Notes under the pieces: model-generated
What the model saw: the letters and a program-made list of their open reading frames with translations, nothing else
Databases searched by the model: none
What the model was told of the DNA's origin: nothing
Source of the DNA: Echiichthys vipera
Taxonomy: Eukaryota; Chordata; Actinopteri; Perciformes; Trachinidae
Direction of reading: 5' to 3'
Assembly (NCBI GenBank): GCA_963691815.1
Contig: OY829645.1
Location: 16,162,848-16,226,847 of the forward strand
Length of the DNA stretch: 64,000 bases
Program-made: the position numbers and the translations under genes
Shown: positions 42,339 through 56,540 of the stretch, piece after piece
Layout: each line of letters opens with the position of its first letter
Numbering within the stretch: the stretch's first letter is position 1

Positions 42339-43892
42339 TTACACGTCTGTGAAGATCTTTTTGATGTTTACGAAGTTCTGGTTGTTTTCGGTGTTGAAGT
42401 TCGGCTGTTTGAACGCGCTGTTGATGCCCTCCTCTATCACCATGTACTCTGACTTGCTGAGGGATGTGGAGCTGCACGACCTCCTCAGCTCCTCAGAGGG
42501 GAGGTGCTCACAGCTGCTGGTGTGCACGTACTGTGGGTGCTCCTCTCCATCAGTTTCCCTATGGTAAAAGTAGTTGAAATTAGACACAATAACAGGCACG
42601 GGTAAGGCAATGGTCAGCACGCCTGCTATTGCGCACAGTGACCCCACTATTTTCCCACCAATGGTCACCGGATGCATGTCTCCGTATCCGACTGTGGTCA
42701 TGGTGACCACTGCCCACCAAAACGCATCTGGGATGCTGGTAAAGCTGGACGATGGATCGTCAGCTTCTGCAAAGTAAACCGCGCTGGAGAAGAGAATAAC
42801 TCCTATGAAAAGGAAGAATATGAGCAGGCCGAGCTCCCTCATGCTGGCCTTGAGGGTCTGGCCCAAAATCTGAAGTCCCTTTGAGTGACGAGACAGCTTA
42901 AAAATGCGAAAGACCCTCACCAGTCTGATCACCCTCAGGATGGCGAGGGACATCGCCTGCTGGCCACCGTTGGTTTCCTTCTCGGCCAGCTCAGTCCCCA
43001 AAGTGATAAAGTAGGGGATTATGGCGACGATGTCAATGATATTCATGATGTTTTTGGAGAAAGTAGTTTTGCTGGGGCAGGCGAAAAACCTGACCAGCAA
43101 CTCGAAAGAGAACCAAATGATGCACAGGGTCTCAATCACAAAGAAGGGGTCTGTGAACGGGTTCGGCACGTACGGAACAGTGCCATTGACTGTGGGTGCC
43201 ACAGTGGTGTGGTCTCTGTCATCCCGAAATTCCGGCAGAGTCTCCATACAGAATATAACAATTGAAATCAAAATAACTAGCACTGAAACTATCGCTATTC
43301 CCCTCGCTGGTCCAGAGCTTTCAGGATACTCAAACAAAAGCCAAACCTGCTTTTGGAAATCTTTTTTTGGCAGAATGCGCTCTTCCTCTTTGATAAACCC
43401 TTCATCATCACGGAATTTCTCCATGGCCTCCTCCCCGAGTTGATAAAACCGGATCTCCTCGGAGAAAACATCAATTGGGACGTTAACAGGTCTCCTTATG
43501 CGCCCCCCAGACTGGTAGTAGTACAGGATGGCATCAAAGCTCGGTCTGTTCCTGTCGAAAAAGTACTCGTTCCTCAGCGGGTCAAAGTAGCGCATCCTTT
43601 TCCTTGGGTCCCCCAGCAGCGTGTCTGGAAACTGGTTGAAAGTTTTAAGTTGCGTCTCAAAGCGTAAACCCGAAATGTTGATGACCACCCTCTCGCAGCA
43701 TCCCTGCCGACCGCGCTCATATCGATCCATCGACAGGTGATGCGCCGAGAGCACGGCGGGCTCCTCCAGCATGTTTTCCACCGTCATGCCTCCCTTCTCC
43801 ACCTCGGCATAACCCAGGCTGTCAGTCACGTTGCTGCTCTTGTGCCTGGCGGACGTGCGGGGATAGATCACGCTAAAGGTCTGGTCATCCAT
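42339..43892 (-). CDS. kcna3: Voltage-gated potassium channel Kv1.3 (Shaker subfamily)
   Basis: A complete 517-residue frame. It is recognised as Kv1.3 by [11 protein letters not shown] (filter 400-405, with His407 at the outer mouth, the hallmark of Kv1.3), by the [11 protein letters not shown]-terminus and by an N-terminus with SARH, GYAE, MTV and DRYE blocks. T1 domain about 68-160; S1 198-218; sequon NGT at 236; S2 248-272; S3 281-301; S4 319-339 with Arg/Lys at 320, 323, 326, 329, 332 and 335; S5 353-374; S6 with PVP 431-433; PDZ ligand TDV. By family it forms homo- or heterotetrameric delayed-rectifier channels with C-type inactivation, prominent in lymphocytes and some neurons. The first Met is chosen because the MDD start fits the family; a later Met at 36 is possible. 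Position -3 is T, a weak context, with G at +4. Single coding exon. Same strand as kcna2, 22 kb upstream of it. Confidence 0.97.
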   Translation of the reverse strand: MDDQTFSVIYPRTSARHKSSNVTDSLGYAEVEKGGMTVENMLEEPAVLSAHHLSMDRYERGRQGCCERVVINISGLRFETQLKTFNQFPDTLLGDPRKRMRYFDPLRNEYFFDRNRPSFDAILYYYQSGGRIRRPVNVPIDVFSEEIRFYQLGEEAMEKFRDDEGFIKEEERILPKKDFQKQVWLLFEYPESSGPARGIAIVSVLVILISIVIFCMETLPEFRDDRDHTTVAPTVNGTVPYVPNPFTDPFFVIETLCIIWFSFELLVRFFACPSKTTFSKNIMNIIDIVAIIPYFITLGTELAEKETNGGQQAMSLAILRVIRLVRVFRIFKLSRHSKGLQILGQTLKASMRELGLLIFFLFIGVILFSSAVYFAEADDPSSSFTSIPDAFWWAVVTMTTVGYGDMHPVTIGGKIVGSLCAIAGVLTIALPVPVIVSNFNYFYHRETDGEEHPQYVHTSSCEHLPSEELRRSCSSTSLSKSEYMVIEEGINSAFKQPNFNTENNQNFVNIKKIFTDV

Positions 43893-44480
43893 ACAGGTGG
43901 TTTTCGGTCTGGTGAGTGCGCCACGCCTCTGAGGCCGACGCCACTTACATCTCTCCTAACCATCACCTATCTCCGCGTATCCACACACTGAAGCGCTGCG
44001 CTCCTCTCTGCTTTTCTTTTTTCCCCTTTTTCACACACGTCAACACCCGCCCACGGCGCACATATGTCTGACATACGTCCACCACCCGCCCAGTCGGAAA
44101 TTAAGTTGACACTTAATGTCGAGGGCACACACACCTTCATTCAAGTGTGGTGCAACAAAAACACTTCATCAAAATCGCACATACACTTGTTTGATCCGAG
44201 TTAGAGGATATCTCTGTGAGTTCATCAGTCTCATCTCATGTTAGCTTGTAATGCAGCCATGAAGCTAAAGATCAGCACATTATCAATGGTCGTGGCATTT
44301 AGAGTTTATTTGAAGAAAAATCACTACAGAATTGACATTCAGCACTGTATCTGCAGTATTTCTAGGTAAACTAAACTGTTTTTCCGGGGGCATTGGCAGC
44401 GGAAAGATAAACTGTGGATGTCCAGATACTCGCAGTCCAAACCATACAAATAAAAACTATTTATCAGCTTTTTATTTATC
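43893..44480 (-). promoter_or_regulatory. Upstream region of kcna3
   Basis: The first 200 bp upstream of the ATG (43893-44100) are GC- and CpG-rich relative to the surroundings (gcgcagcgcttcag, ccgcgtatcc). They include a purine-rich minus-strand run (aaaaggggaaaaaagaaaagc) at about 44013-44034, suggesting a CpG-type promoter and 5' UTR. No TATA box is convincing. Confidence 0.3.

Positions 44481-44521
<41 letters not shown>
44481..44521. repeat. (TGT)n microsatellite
   Basis: About 13 trinucleotide units; frames across it give only homopolymer runs. Confidence 0.95.
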
Positions 44522-44522
<1 letters not shown>

Positions 44523-46425
44523 GCACAGTGTGTTTGTATGTTTGTCTTAACATGATTTTACCAACAGAAGACAGAAGCCTAGGGATCATTTCCACTCGAA
44601 AAAAAGCCTTTCCACCATGTGGTGATAGAACCGCCTCAAAGAAGCGTCTCCAGTGTCAGTCTTTGTTACCAGACGAAAATGCAAAATCAGTGTTGTTTGT
44701 AATTCTTACTGACAAGCTTCATGAAAAGCTTCTGTCACTATGTGGCTTCAGGACCATGTGCACGGGGTTAATGAGTTCAAATGGGATTCAAAACTAATGC
44801 ACAATCTGCTGTTTCATATATTTTCATTGTGCAACTAGGTTTTAATTTCAACATGTCAAACCCAGAGGAAAAGCTGAGCCTCTCTTCTGTCCAAATAAGG
44901 CAACATCTAGTACTTGACTATGAACATACTCAGAAAATCCTCTTAAAACGGATGACACTGATCTAAAAAACCTATTGACCTCTTTTGAGCTGCCTGAAAA
45001 AATTAGTTCTAGGGCATGGGAAAACCTCTCACTAGGCTACTGCATATGAAAAGGAAAGCAGACTTATAAATATAATAAAACAGAGGTAATAAATTAAAGT
45101 CTATTAGCCTGTGTTTAAAAATATCATGGCTAAACAAACAAAATGTACAACTTTTTTCATTTAACTGCTTCAGTAGAAGGACCACACCCCTTAAACCTCC
45201 TCTTACATTAAACCAGGGACATGAAAGCACTACAGGGACTTCATGGATCCTCCTGAGCAGTGCCCACATGCCACTAGCTTTAGTGTCCAATACTCTGTAC
45301 AGTATCTCATTACACAATGATCTAAAGGCTATTTTAGCTGCAATGTCAAAATGCAAAATGGCAACATTTGAAGAAAATTAGAAGAACAGACGACCTATAT
45401 AATAAATATAATATTGCTGCAGCAGCATGAGGACAACAATAGTACATATGAATAGAAAAAGTAAAATCAAGAATTATATGTATAAAAGAAAATCCAAATC
45501 AAAAATGAGAGCAAAATAAAAGTAGACAACAATATGAGCAAATGGTATGGAATACATTCATGCTAAAAAAAATACCATAAATAACCGTATCAGGAAAGTG
45601 TAAAGCAACTACGCACAAAAAAAGTGCTGAAACAAAATGTATCCTCAGATGTGTTGAATATCGTTATTACTACAGCTTTGACAGCTGTTTCTTTCTTAAT
45701 CTCACATCTTGCTTTAGTTTTTTCAAGCCCACTGTGAGAATGTACAAAAGGCAGCACAAAAGAAGGAAACTTTTACTTAACTTCAGAGGAACAATTTTGC
45801 ACTTTCACCACTTGTGACAGCCTACAGGTGACGGACAGCACCACTTCTTCAAACTTATATTTCAGTTCTGGACTTCAGCTCCTGTCCTTTGTCTCCTCTC
45901 TGCAGCACAGAAGTGGAGTGACTTTTCCCGTCTCAGTTAGATATGAGTCTTGTTATTTCACACATGGGATGCACCTCATCCTCTTCTGAGAACATTTTAG
46001 GTACATTTATTTAATAAAAGGTAAATACAAGAGTGCAAACACACAGGCCTGATGTACAGTAGAAGATGAAAAGATGGCAAATCTTCAAGTTAGGCAAAGC
46101 CAAAATAGAAACATACAAAATAGAAAATCGGGCTTAAGCACGGTACAGATCAACTAGGCCAAGTGTGAGTGGACCCTAAGAAACTGTTGCAGTAGACTGG
46201 TCCCTGGAGAATTTAGGTCCATCCATGCAGAGACTGGGTACAGCAGGTTTATGTGGGGTCGTTCTTAGTGTAGCCTGGATCCCGGCTCTCTTGCCTCGCT
46301 TCCTCTCACATCGCTGCCTGGGCCTCCCCTCTGCCAGACGGTTGGTCCCTTGTGCTCCGCTAAGCGAGTAATCTATACCTGGATGGAGCTACAGCCTCTG
46401 AGAACCCCTCTACTGCAACTGTCTT

Positions 46426-46427
<2 letters not shown>
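44522..46427. other. Intergenic DNA
   Basis: No gene, RNA or clear repeat recognised. Confidence 0.5.

Positions 46428-46505
<78 letters not shown>
46428..46505. repeat. (CA)n microsatellite
   Basis: About 39 uninterrupted CA units. Confidence 0.95.
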
Positions 46506-46507
<2 letters not shown>

Positions 46508-49500
46508 TAGAGTTAAAAAAAGACATGCCAATACAGTAATTGATCGTCACTGAAAGCTCTGTGTGGTGACAAGGATTTATGTTGCTGAACTCATTTTCTA
46601 GTGTTTTTTTTCTTGTTTTTTTCATTCATTCAAAATCAGTCCCCGTGATGCTATTAACCTCCCAGTATTTGCATCTCCATAAGCATAGGAAGTTTTTGTC
46701 TCCATGGAAACAAAACATCAAGTGTTTTGTAAAAAGACAAAAGTAGTTTAAGTTAAAGAAGTTACATAATTTCTGGTCCAACTCATGCAAGGAGCAAGTA
46801 GACCAGAGACTATTATTTCACATTCCAACTGAGGAATGAACACGTTACATATCAGGGTTAAAAGGAACCAGGCTGGTTTTGTCTAGTGAGTTACGACTGC
46901 AAGGCTGCTTATCAAACACAGAAGAATCGGCTCAACAGTAAGAGGACAGATATAAAGCTCTGGCCCTGGGCATGAGAGACACTTTCACCTTATAACATTC
47001 ATTATCAAACAGCCTTTGCCTATAAAACAGCCCATTCCCTCTTTCTTTCTTTCTTTCATCCAATTCAATCTCCAGTTAAATAAAATAGCCGAAAATAAAT
47101 TGCATGTAAAGTCCTCTGGGTCATGTAAGCAGCATTCGTGGTCGTAAACACAGTGATTGAAAAAATATTGTTTTGATTTGCGCTGTAGTTTAGAGGAACT
47201 TTTGAATGATACAAAGGGTCTGGGATTACAATAATTGAGGACTACAGCCACATACAGACTCTTCCTGCAGTGAAAGTGCTTTCCTAATTACATTGTTATG
47301 GGACTGAATGCATGTGTGCCTCTGTGGGTTTAACAATGCTGTTGTCATAATATAATTCTCATGCAGATTCCATCAATATAGAGAGCTAATGTGTCAAAGC
47401 TATTTTCTGAACATTCACAACACCAAAGGTGATTGATTGTCTTTGTAAAGACAAGCCAAATATTTCCCCTGACCTTGTTGTACACACATGCCTATGTCCG
47501 ATCTCACATGCATTCATAAATGCTTAAGAGAGTTTTTACTCCACAAGGTCATTATTTCGACCGTTTTCTAGCCCATTCTGCCAGCTGCCTGCTGAGGATA
47601 AAAAAAAGTCTGATTATGTATCCAAACCTCTGGAGCTGGAGGCAGCTAAAGATAGACTTTTTTTTATCAGTCTGGGAAGTTAAAACATGACTTATTAACT
47701 CTGGAAGAAGCTGCAATTTTAAGTTTCATTACAAATGACATTGTGCTTCTGGTCTTGAGGGAGACAGGGGCATTTGATTTAATAATCCTTTACAAAAGAT
47801 CTTCTTTTTCTTCAACATTGTAGACGGCATCAGGGAAAAGAGGGCTGGTTTCCATCAAAAGTGGCAATGCTTGGACTGAGTAATGTGGCGCATGGGTTAT
47901 TTTTCTGTATGTTCAGTCTAGCTCTCAGGCACATACTGGCTGATCAATACATGCTAGAGAGAGAGAGAGAGAGTGAGAGACCAGTGTCTATCGATCAGTC
48001 ATGCATTGGCTGTGATCCCTGCCAGTGCAGAATCATTACACATTCACATTGTCCGCTGCCACAGCTATCATGAGTCAAGGTGAAGACCAAGGTCATCAAG
48101 AATGCAACAACGCTTTTTCTTGCCAGAATCTGAAGCTGCCAGCCGAGGGGTAAAATGATGAGCATTGAATTCCCTTTCAGTAAATATCTTGTGAAATACT
48201 GACACCTAGTTTCAAATTCAATCCAGTCAACTCAAGACAATTAATAAATGGCCTAATCAGTCTATCGGATAATAAAAAAGTAACCAAGTCTCCTCTTAAT
48301 TACGTTCATATACCACTACATAATAACTTGTATAGCTCTTTTCTGGAGGCGAGATGGTGCAGTGCATAGTAATTTCCTGTTTCTGTGTCACATGTTTTGT
48401 CACAACCCCGCCTTTAGGAGATCAGCAGCAGGTCCTGAGTGTACTGATTCCAATGGGAATGTGAACACAGATTATAACTGATCCCTTAGCCCCATAATCA
48501 CTGAAGTAAATATTGGACCTATTTTTTACAAGCCACACATGCCCTAAACATTCTGACACTAAAATGGCATTTTTCAGATGGAAAAAATCAGTATCAAATT
48601 AAATTAGTTTGAGCTCTTTTTCTGTGTTTCCTTTTTTCTGTGTGTGACGGAGAGTATGAACTTACATAGCGGTAGCAGTGCAGTGTGTTTAATGTCAGTG
48701 AAAAAATGCTTCAACTCAAGACCAAAGCCAAGTTCTTGTGTCTTAACTTGCTACCTACAGATTAAAGTGAAGTGAGTTAGCCCTGAAGCTAACAACAACT
48801 TCAGCTGAGGCTCACTGGACCGACCTTAAAAGGAGGACCAACAGTTAACCTGTTCCTGTGAGTTTTAGTCAGCAACACTTTAGTCCTAGTTTTTTTAGAA
48901 GCAAATATACCATTAGTCCCTTGACCGTGGGACCAGCCACTCACATTGTCATGATGAAAAAAGATGAAAAATGAGTACCGGTAAAGCAGATAGTGCAAGT
49001 TCCCTCTTCATGTTGAAAACATAGCTCAAGTGGTATTGTGTTTCTGGGATTGTATTTGTTGTTGCAAATGAGTATAAAATAATTTCTCTGAGACAGGGTT
49101 TGTAAAACAATTGGTTTTAAGTGACAATATTTGTTCTGTTGAAGAATTTGTATTTGAAACGCTGAATGCCTCAGTAAGTCTCTCTCATCACAAAGGAAAT
49201 GCGAGCAGCTGCTGCCACAGCGATGCATAAAACAAGCGTGACACACATGGAAGACGACGAGGGAATTAAACTCAGAATCTCATCAACTTCTGTGCCTTAA
49301 TGTTACGCTTGCACTTCAAAAACAAATACAGATCACACAGACATGCCACTTACCAGCGCATAGTTATATATAGTGTATAATTATGTTTTGCACATGACAC
49401 ACAAACACACAGAGAGATAGGATCCAGACAAAACAAACATTTCAAGACGAAACAAACACCTCCAAATTTAGCCAGAGAACAAAAAATGAAATATTTATAC

Positions 49501-50171
49501 AGAAACACAAATCCCATAAATGAATAATAAATACTTCTGATTAGCATCATCTGACCTTTAAAAACACAGAAAGTATAAAATATGAATTTTGACCAGGGTC
49601 CTCCCAACTCAGGGTGGATTCAAATTGGCATTTGAGGGAAAAGTCGCAAGGAAAAGCCACACTCTTCTCCGGGATGTGACGCAAATATCAAGAATTACAG
49701 TGCCAGCTATGGCATGTGAAGTGGTACATGTGTCATTGCTATTCCGAACGGCATCCCTGCAGTGAAATGTGAAGGTCGTTGGCAAGGAGGAGGGCGTATG
49801 TTTAGGAAAAGATCCAGCCTCCTGGATTAGAGATCCCTGGGGATAACAAGCTCCCTGGCCCCTTCATGACATGCTGTCACAGTAATAGATTGGTGGGGTT
49901 ACAAAAAGACCCCCCTGAGCATTGGACCATTGCTTTATGTCTGACCGGAGAGGAGTTCGTTTTCAGTGTGAGAGACCACCACAGGCATGGACCTGGATGT
50001 TAATAAATTCTTTTCAATTGATTGTGGACTGAGCTTTGGCATATATTTTGTCAAAAGGTTGACAGGAAGGTGAAGATAGGGCTGAAGAAATCAAGAGAGG
50101 ACTGTAAGCCCTCTAGTATTCGCTTCCATACACAAAACATGAATAATACTAAGTTTTAATCACCACATCCA
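46506..50171. other. Intergenic DNA
   Basis: No gene recognised. Only a short CTTT run (47039-47057) and an AG run (47956-47972) stand out. Confidence 0.5.
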
Positions 50172-50375
50172 AATAAAATCGGCTTCTCCAATGTGAATAT
50201 TTTCCTGGTTTCTTTACTCCTCTTTCACAATAAACTGAATATATTTGAGCTGTGGACAAAAACAGAGATTTGAGGATGTCATTTTGGGCTTTGGGAAACA
50301 CTGATATCCATTTTTCACCATTTTCCAATTTTATAAACCAAACAACAAATCGGGAAAATGATCAGCAGATTAATT
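50172..50375 (-). repeat. MITE-like repeat fragment
   Basis: It shares the central part of the repeat at 40411-40674: ttcacaataaactgaatat, a caaa/gatttgaggatgtcat block, and the terminal gatcagcagattaat. Ends are missing. Confidence 0.5.
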
Positions 50376-50439
50376 TTTATCAAATTCCAACATAAACAAA
50401 GCTTCAAAAATCAAATGTTTTTAAGGGTAAAAAAAGGGG

Positions 50440-50718
50440 GGTCTCTCCTTCCAGGCATTAGGGAGTATCCTCAGCATCATGAGGAGTAACAGTAAGAATA
50501 TTACTAATAAGAGCCAGCAGTGGGTCCCAGGTTTGGTGGAATGCTGTCAAAGATCCTTTCTGTGAAAACCTTAACTTCTCTAACCTTAGACATTGTAAAA
50601 TTTCAGGTATCCAAGTATTATGAGTCGGTGGAGTAACATGTTTCCATTTAAGGAGAATGTTACGTCTGGCGGTTTTACTTTTTTGCCTGGGACTAGTGAA
50701 TGCAGCTCTAAAACGCAC
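50440..50718 (-). pseudogene. L1-type LINE ORF2 C-terminal remnant
   Basis: The minus-strand frame includes ARRNILLKWKHVTPPTHNTW and LRLEKLRFSQKGSLTAFHQT, then W-D-P, the pattern at the very end of fish L1 ORF2 proteins. It starts inside the ORF (5'-truncated) and ends at a stop at about 50458. No endonuclease or RT core is present. Confidence 0.65.
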
Positions 50719-51499
50719 TTACAGAGGACAATACTTGAATACATATTCTACATAGCTACACATTGAACAGGAAATATTCATTAGTTATCAGCATTTCATT
50801 AACAAAATACACATGAATGTTATTCTGTTAACTTTTTTTCTCAGATAGATATTAAAAACAGCACCCTGCTATATTCTTTCTGCAAATTATCAGGCTTGCA
50901 CTCCAAGGTGCTGACACGAGAGACATGTTTGAAGTGTGAACCACAGTTTGTAAGGAGCAGATGGGCTGACTAATGTAACTCCTTATTGGAGCTGTGAGTG
51001 TCTTTCTGCCAAATCATAGTGAGAAATGGCAGAATGGCTCTTTTGGGAATGTAGCAGTCTGCAGCAGGAATCACCACGATGGAGAGGAGCAAGAACTCAA
51101 TTAAAATGGTTATCACAATAAACACCAGACATATGCTTATTGAATTTCAGTTTTCTCGGTTGCTGATGATTCAGTGAGAGCCTGAAGATGTAGGGGTCTC
51201 CAAGTCAGCCCAAGAATACTGAAGCCAAATATGATTCAGTCATTTAGAAGAAGAAATGTATTAAAAGTGTGTTTTATGACAGGTTACACGACACATAAAA
51301 CATGTACTGTGCTGGCAAACAGCTGCCAAACTGCCAATTAGCGAGAAATTAGGATTTCCAGATTAAAAGTCTCCAGAAAAAATACACAATGTGTGAATTA
51401 CTACTCTATAAAGACAATAATGGTGTTTTCAAATAGAGATTAAATAAGATAAATAGAGAATAATTTAAAATGTGATTTAATGGAATGGTCATGGTATAT
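50719..51499. other. Intergenic DNA
   Basis: Nothing recognised. Confidence 0.5.
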
Positions 51500-51926
51500 G
51501 AAGAAGAAGAAGAAGAAGAAGAAGAAGAAGAAGAAGAAGAAGAAGAAGAAGAAGAAGAAGAAGAAGAAGAAGAAGAAGAAGAAGAAGAAGAAGAAGAAGA
51601 CCTTTATTAGTCCCGCAATGGGGCAATTCCATTTTCACTCTATAATTATTATTATTCATGTTAGACACACAGGCCCGAAATACACACACATGCAAAGACA
51701 GGATCTATATACATGCAATTAATAGAGAGATGTTAGAGCGAGGGGGCTGCCAGTGACCGGCGCCCCGAGCAGTTGAGGGTTCGGTGCCTTGCTCAACAGC
51801 ACCTCAGCAGTGCCCAGGAGATGAACTGGCACATCTCCAGCCACCAGTCCACACTCCATTCATGGTCCACACAGCGATCCTCCAGTTCCCAGCCAAGTCA
51901 CCTATGGACTGAGCTACTGCCGCCCC
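51500..51926 (-). mobile_element. tRNA-derived SINE with (TTC)n tail
   Basis: On the minus strand it starts ggggcggcagtagctcagtc, with a pol III A-box-like tagctcagtccatagg. A degenerate B-box region and the body phrase ctgctgaggtgctgttgagc follow. It ends ggggactaataaagg, then about 33 TTC units (51500-51600). The head-body-tail order supports a SINE rather than a tRNA gene. Confidence 0.75.
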
Positions 51927-54900
51927 ATGCAAGAAACAATCAATAATTTGTAAGACCTTTTCTATACATTGTACATCTTAACCACTTTGAGCTCTAACCG
52001 TTTACATTGGCGACACAATATAATTTCAATCACAATTTACATTTATTATACATTTTTCTAAGAAACAGTCTTACTTTGTGATAACTTCTTAGACGACTGT
52101 ATCAGCGTAACATAATTCAGATAGCCGGGACGGGAACAAACCTTTTCCACATCCATTCAAAGCTACCGGTTGGAGTGGTAGTGAGATCTCAGAAAAGTTT
52201 GATCATTGTCTACTTAAAAAAATTAAGGCAACAAAGTGACAATTAATATAATTTAATATATTTTAATTACTTCAAATTGATTAAAAACTATTGATTTAAT
52301 TAATTAAATTTAAACAAACAAAAAAAGTTGTCACCTCAGGGTTAGCACAGCTCTTATTTACTGACCTCTAATCAGCGTTCACAAACGGCGTTGTGTTGTC
52401 AACACGACCCACAAAGACAACTTTGAAAACGCGACTGGCGAAATATAAGGATAGAAGAATGAAAGGAGGGGGTTAGCTTCTTGCCATGTTGACCGGGAAA
52501 CAAAGAACCGATGTAAAACACCAGCCTCTATCAAGAAAACCCGATCAACGTAACGCAAGACACAGCTTGAAAAAAAGTCAAGAAGGAGAAAATGCGTGTT
52601 TAACCAATTCCCACCACCGCTGCCAGCACTCACCACTACCAACACCGCCACCCCCACTCCCACCAGCAAACACCGACACAGACACCACAACTAAATAACT
52701 CGGAAAAGTAGTAAAGCCGCTGAATATACCGCTTTTGATGGTTACTTGAGTACAGTATAACCGATAACACGCTGTGTGTAATCATACACAGAACAACGTT
52801 TATTTGCCTCTCGCTCATGTTAGCTAAGTTAGCTAACGTAGCTAAGTTAGCTTGTTAAGGGGGGGGGGGGGGTGAAACTCCTGTGACTCTGAATCACGGT
52901 ATAGATTAAACTTGGCAGAAAACCTGTTAGGTAACTCACGGTAACTCCAAAACAATGTTAAAGTGTTGTTAATCAAGCCTCCTTCCTTGAGAAAATGGCA
53001 GTGGACGACGGCTGTGGCAGACATCAACATTAATGTGGCACGAATTGGGCAGAAGTATATAGCGATTAAAACCAAAGACTTCACATGTTGACTTATTAAT
53101 TAAAAACTGATATTATTCAAACATAAATGAGTAAAATGCAATTGATATATAATTCAAATTTGATTAAATTCACATAATAATATACCAAACTGCACACAGT
53201 AATTTTTTTCATGTAAAGGTTGCTAATATTTATTTTGTAAATATTAATTAAGCCCAATCACACTTTTTTGAGTGTGGAATTGTCCTGCCCCACAATAATT
53301 GAGATATATAAAACCGAATCAGGCATACATACGTTTTTGTGCCTACACACAGTTTTATACATCTTATTGCCTTTGCCCCTTAGCGGCTTTGTGGCTAGCA
53401 CTGAGCATGTGGGACTGGACAGTGTTTATCCCCATCAAGGCTACACTTATCATCTTCTTCCGATACACAGAGCAGTAACATTAATCCTTGAGGAGGACGG
53501 TGCGGAAGATGGAGAAATGAGGACGAAAAGAAGAGGAAAAAGAAGGTAAATTTGACCAACAATACTGTATACTGTATGATAAACTAATATCTGTGCAGAT
53601 AGATGGTGGTATTTGCTTTGATGGTATTTGTCATGCTGGTGCTTGATGCAACAGGAATATTCCCACTCAGTTTTCCAGGCTGTGAAATTACAACTTCCAG
53701 ATTAAATTTCACAGCTTGTTGCACACATAACACTGCGCTCCAAGCATCTGAACCCCCACATGTATAGTAAATATATACACACACACAACACAAACACACA
53801 CACACACACATCAACATGCTTTTAAACACACATGGGTAGGAAGATATGCAAAGCAGGATTAGAGATATCCTACCTACTTGGCTACCTACTAATTTTACAG
53901 TCAACATAAATGGCCACACAAGTATGTTCATGCATCAATGCAAATATGATTTACCCACTTACTTTCATACGTGGACAGACACACACATGCAGGACAGACA
54001 TCCAAGTTTCATACAAACAACCACCACACAAGGGGACACAGTTGTGTGTTTTTTCTGTTAGATATTCAAATGCTCGTCTGCAGCCCCAGGTAGAGTAGAT
54101 TCGTTTTATGTTCCTGACACTTAAGATTAACTATGTCAGCGTCAGCACAACAGGGTCATCAATAATAATTATTTCACTCCGATGCCTGCTGTAGAGAAAG
54201 ACTGTACAGATTAGAGCTCTCTGAGGCAAAAACACATGGCTCAAAGGATAATTTTGATGCATCTAAATTGGGTCTTAGTTAACATTAACTCACAAGTTTA
54301 ACTGAGATCTGGGAACATGGCAGCATCACAAAATAAATCTCATGGGGCAGAAACAGAGTGTTATTTGTACGAGAAAAACATCTTTCACAGTTTACATTAA
54401 TAAGCTTCATGGTTCAATGTATGTTCTCTTCTGTTTTTGCTGAATTTGTATGTGCACATAGTTTTCTTCCATTATCAAGATTATTACAGACATTTCAGTT
54501 TCCCCACAGTTTCGCTTGTTAAAGGATCAAAGTTGTAACAGACGAGAATTATCCTTTAACTCACAGGGTCTTATATCTGAGAGTCTAGTGACAGTATATA
54601 CAGCATGAGACAGATTTTGCTGTACCATTTATACCATCTTTACCTGCACAAGAGAATTCCAGGTATTCTGCACCACCAGAAAGTTAGGGGACAAATGAAT
54701 GATGGACTGCCCCTTTAATATATCTGGCTGTATCAGATCATTGTAAGCCATATTTCCATAACAATGACAAGGACTGGCAAATATGGAAATTATGCATTTA
54801 CAGGATTTTTGCATTAATGTGATGAAGTACTTTGATTCGTCATTTCCGTCTGGTCATTTTAACAATAGATGATTTTCAATCACATTTTGTATGACAGATG

Positions 54901-56394
54901 AGATCCCTCCCATACATTAAATCACAAATACTGAGACAGAAGATTTAATACATATTGCCCACCTTTATCAGATTGCACATAAAAATGGAAAATATTAAAT
55001 CAGTACTGTGGAATGATAAGATGAAGTTGCAAGTTTGGATGTATTTCCTATCTGAACTGATGCAATAGAATAAACTGTGATATGATCTATGAATGGAATC
55101 TCAGTTTTCATGGAATAGATATTATGACCATGTCAATTTATTCGCATCCCCAGTTTTTATCTACACTGAGAAAAACTGTTGCCTATTCCCAGCAGCCTCA
55201 CAAGGGTCAACAGACATGAAACTACAACCACATATCGGTGATGAGACAGACAGCAGCGTTACATGACACTGTGTTACAGGACCATTTACTCTCCCCACAT
55301 CAGTTTGCATTGAAATATTTAACCGATAGCACTGTGAGGGCCTGAATGAGATAATGATCCAGGTCAGTGGAGATAAGAGCCTGGGCACAGCTGTGGGAAA
55401 AGACCCGGTGAAAAATGCATCCCGTGTAGGCTCACAGACGCAAATGGAACATAGAGGAGAGAGAGTTCTAGTGCAATTTCAATCAGAATAATAATGTGTA
55501 TTCATTTCTCCGTAATAGCAATCATATAATGCTGCAATATTAAAAAGATATTTCTCTAGCATTTCCCAGAAGAAGTAAAAAACTGAGGAAACATCATGTA
55601 TCTGCTTTTAAAGGTGCTTTATCTTATTGTGATGAGTGTTGGGGGCTACCGTCCGCCATTTACCACACTGTCAGTTTAAGGGGTTGTTACAATTACCAAA
55701 CCATAACAATTAAATCCAATCATCCAGTGATAATGCAAGATCCCCCTTCATTTCTTTTAAATGTTAATGGCTGAGCAATTCATCTTTCTTAAAAAAAATC
55801 CAACTAAAGCAAACAAAGCAGAAAGCGTTATGAGGACAGACTTCAAAGCGTGAGACCTCATTGGACATACTACACCTTTGAAGAGACATCAGTAATCCTG
55901 AGTGCTACACCACAGATGGATCTCTCTAACAGCTCTGTTTTCCTCCCACTGGGCTCCTATAATTATGAACACATTAGTTGGATTTATTGTTTTTGGCTTT
56001 AAATGAGTAGTATATCTGGAGCCTGTGACAATCAAAGTAGTGTTTGTGCATGTAAATACTATCACTGAGCGATGTGATCAATTCCGCCCCAGGCAGTGTG
56101 CTGGTGACAGGCTGTGTCTAGTGCCAGAGTGTACCCATAAATCCTGTGGAAGTCTTTGTTTATTGGCTCTATTAAGAGGTTTGGTGGTTTTACTGATTCT
56201 GCTTGCAGTGATCAAATGTGATAGAAGTATAGCCAATTACTGTATAAACTATTTGGAGACATGTTTTGTAATTGGCCTGTTCGTGGGTTTTGGTGGCCTC
56301 AGGGTTCATACTTAGAAAACTCATCAGACCATAACTCAGTATCAAGTATTAACCCCTTTAAAAATAATCATCTAATTCTACACTGTCATGTGTC
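51927..56394. other. Intergenic DNA with minor repeats
   Basis: It contains a palindromic ttagctaa cluster (52816-52853) followed by a 14-base G run (52859-52872) and a short CA repeat (53776-53810). No gene recognised. A Pro/Thr-rich frame at 52486-52698 has no family signature. Confidence 0.45.
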
Positions 56395-56540
56395 AGATCT
56401 AATGCATCATTATTATTCCACATTTTTTGATTCATCGGTTAATAATTTTGTTTATAAAATTACTGAAAATAGCATAAAAATGATCATAATCATTGCCAGT
56501 TTATTTTCTGTTGATTAACCAATTGATAAAACTAACAATT
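56395..56540. repeat. MITE-like repeat fragment
   Basis: Phrases such as tttttgattcatcggttaat and ttttctgttgattaaccaatt match the ends of the repeat at 40411-40674. A degraded fragment. Confidence 0.35.

Noticed and set aside
42885..43443. Plus-strand frames opposite kcna3
   Set aside because: Shadows of the Kv1.3 reading frame on the complementary strand.
51480..51722. Poly-Lys and poly-Leu frames
   Set aside because: Translation of the GAA/TTC tail of a SINE.
51830..51926. tRNA gene on the minus strand
   Set aside because: The A-box is good but the B-box region is degenerate and the sequence continues into a SINE body and TTC tail.
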